Made by a program: the position numbers and the translations under genes
IMG/VR virus record: IMGVR_UViG_3300042473_001265
Span: 62,001-126,000 of that record
Source: a virus
Length of the DNA stretch: 64,000 nt
Direction: 5' to 3' (one strand)
Part shown: in pieces, positions 63,479 to 64,000 of the stretch
Layout: the number at the start of each line of letters is the position of its first letter
How positions within the stretch are numbered: the first letter of the stretch is position 1
The notes under the pieces: generated by a model
The model's input: the letters and a program-made list of their open reading frames with translations, nothing else
Database searches by the model: none
What the model was told of the DNA's origin: nothing

Positions 63479-64000
63479 ATGGCATTTATGAAACACGTTG
63501 GTAAACACGGTGATCGCAAGGTCTGCATCGTATACCGTCAGGTCCCCGGAGATGATCACATGTGTCTAGTGATTTATCCAGAAACTCTACACGCACACTG
63601 GCAAGATGCTGTGCAAAAAGTTTTAGAAAGCGACATTGGACAAGCTGCTGAAGAATTTGCAGATGCATTGCATCGCAGTTATCTTCCAGATGGTCGCCCA
63701 ATCCTCGAAACATTGCATGTGGAACGAATGATAAAGAAAATTCGCACTGCCGATGTGCTGGTTACACCAACTGGTGCAGCAAAACTTCGTTTAGATGAAC
63801 TGAACAAAATGCTGAACGAAATGAAACAAGGCGATGCAGCCATCAAAAGACTGGCAGAGAATGACGCCAGTCGCGGTATGGTTGCTCCTGATGTCAAACG
63901 CAAGGCCGAAGCAGAATACAAAGCAAGTCAAGCAGCCAAGGCTGCACCTGGTTACACTGCTCCACCTGTGTTGCGAGCCGGTGAAAATGGTGTGTTGAGT
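63479..64000 (+). CDS. Conserved T4-like phage protein, 3' partial
   Basis: Starts at ATG 63479 with AAGGAG and runs off the right edge (174 codons visible). MAFMKHVGKHGDRKVCIVYRQVPGDDHMCLVIYPETL is a strongly conserved start in T4-like marine phages by memory, and the following coiled part has DELNKMLNEMKQGDAAIKRL. Paired with the small gene at 63273. Function unknown. Confidence 0.75.
   Translation, partial: MAFMKHVGKHGDRKVCIVYRQVPGDDHMCLVIYPETLHAHWQDAVQKVLESDIGQAAEEFADALHRSYLPDGRPILETLHVERMIKKIRTADVLVTPTGAAKLRLDELNKMLNEMKQGDAAIKRLAENDASRGMVAPDVKRKAEAEYKASQAAKAAPGYTAPPVLRAGENGVLS

Overview
The window is most likely a fragment of a large tailed-phage (T4-like myovirus, probably jumbo) genome from a freshwater-type environment. 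Evidence: a T4 gp43-type DNA polymerase, a gp45-type sliding clamp, a DsbA-like small protein, a FEN/T4 RNase H-type exonuclease, many short stop-start-overlapping genes, proteins with T4-like capsid-targeting N-termini, and an approximately 10 kb RNA region. A Burkholderiales-like (betaproteobacterial) host is inferred from a Burkholderiales-type porin, a tripartite tricarboxylate transporter (TctA plus a Bug-type binding protein), an rrn-like leader with boxA, and a circularly permuted (two-piece) tmRNA.

Layout. 1-9142: candidate internal capsid proteins whose N-termini and repeated V-[AT]-E motifs look like prohead-protease sites, plus Dps and a 1466-residue mosaic protein with a LysM domain and an internal Tat-like signal. 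9255-17128: DsbA-like protein, DNA polymerase, a methyltransferase-like protein, clamp, and a DpdA-type DNA deazaguanine transglycosylase. 17132-38603: glycan and small-molecule genes (glycosyltransferases, GalE-like epimerase, DegT-like protein, methyltransferases, four SGNH-like paralogues, PIG-L deacetylase, radical SAM), the 7-deazaguanine genes FolE, QueD and QueE, a redox pair (peroxiredoxin, ferredoxin), a secreted subtilase, an exonuclease and a MazG-like protein.

38640-49745: the RNA region. I read 29 canonical tRNAs covering all 20 amino acids plus an initiator-like tRNA, five aberrant tRNA-like structures, a permuted tmRNA, a very large structured RNA that I compare with GOLLD, three promoter-to-terminator small RNA units, and a family of at least eight RNA elements clamped by long helices with an AACACA/TGTGTT inner motif. 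A few protein genes (P-loop kinase, metallophosphoesterase, YkuK-like RNase H fold, 2OG oxygenase) are interspersed.

49835-64000: envelope and metabolic genes unusual for a phage (Ala/Pro/Lys-rich secreted protein, porin, PP-loop ATPase, TctA, TctC), then a MoxR/VWA pair, many short membrane or conserved phage proteins, an SPFH lipoprotein, an FkbM methyltransferase and a conserved T4-like gene cut by the right edge. Almost every transcription unit is preceded by a near-perfect sigma70 promoter (TTGACA, 16-18 bp spacer, TATAAT or TACAAT).
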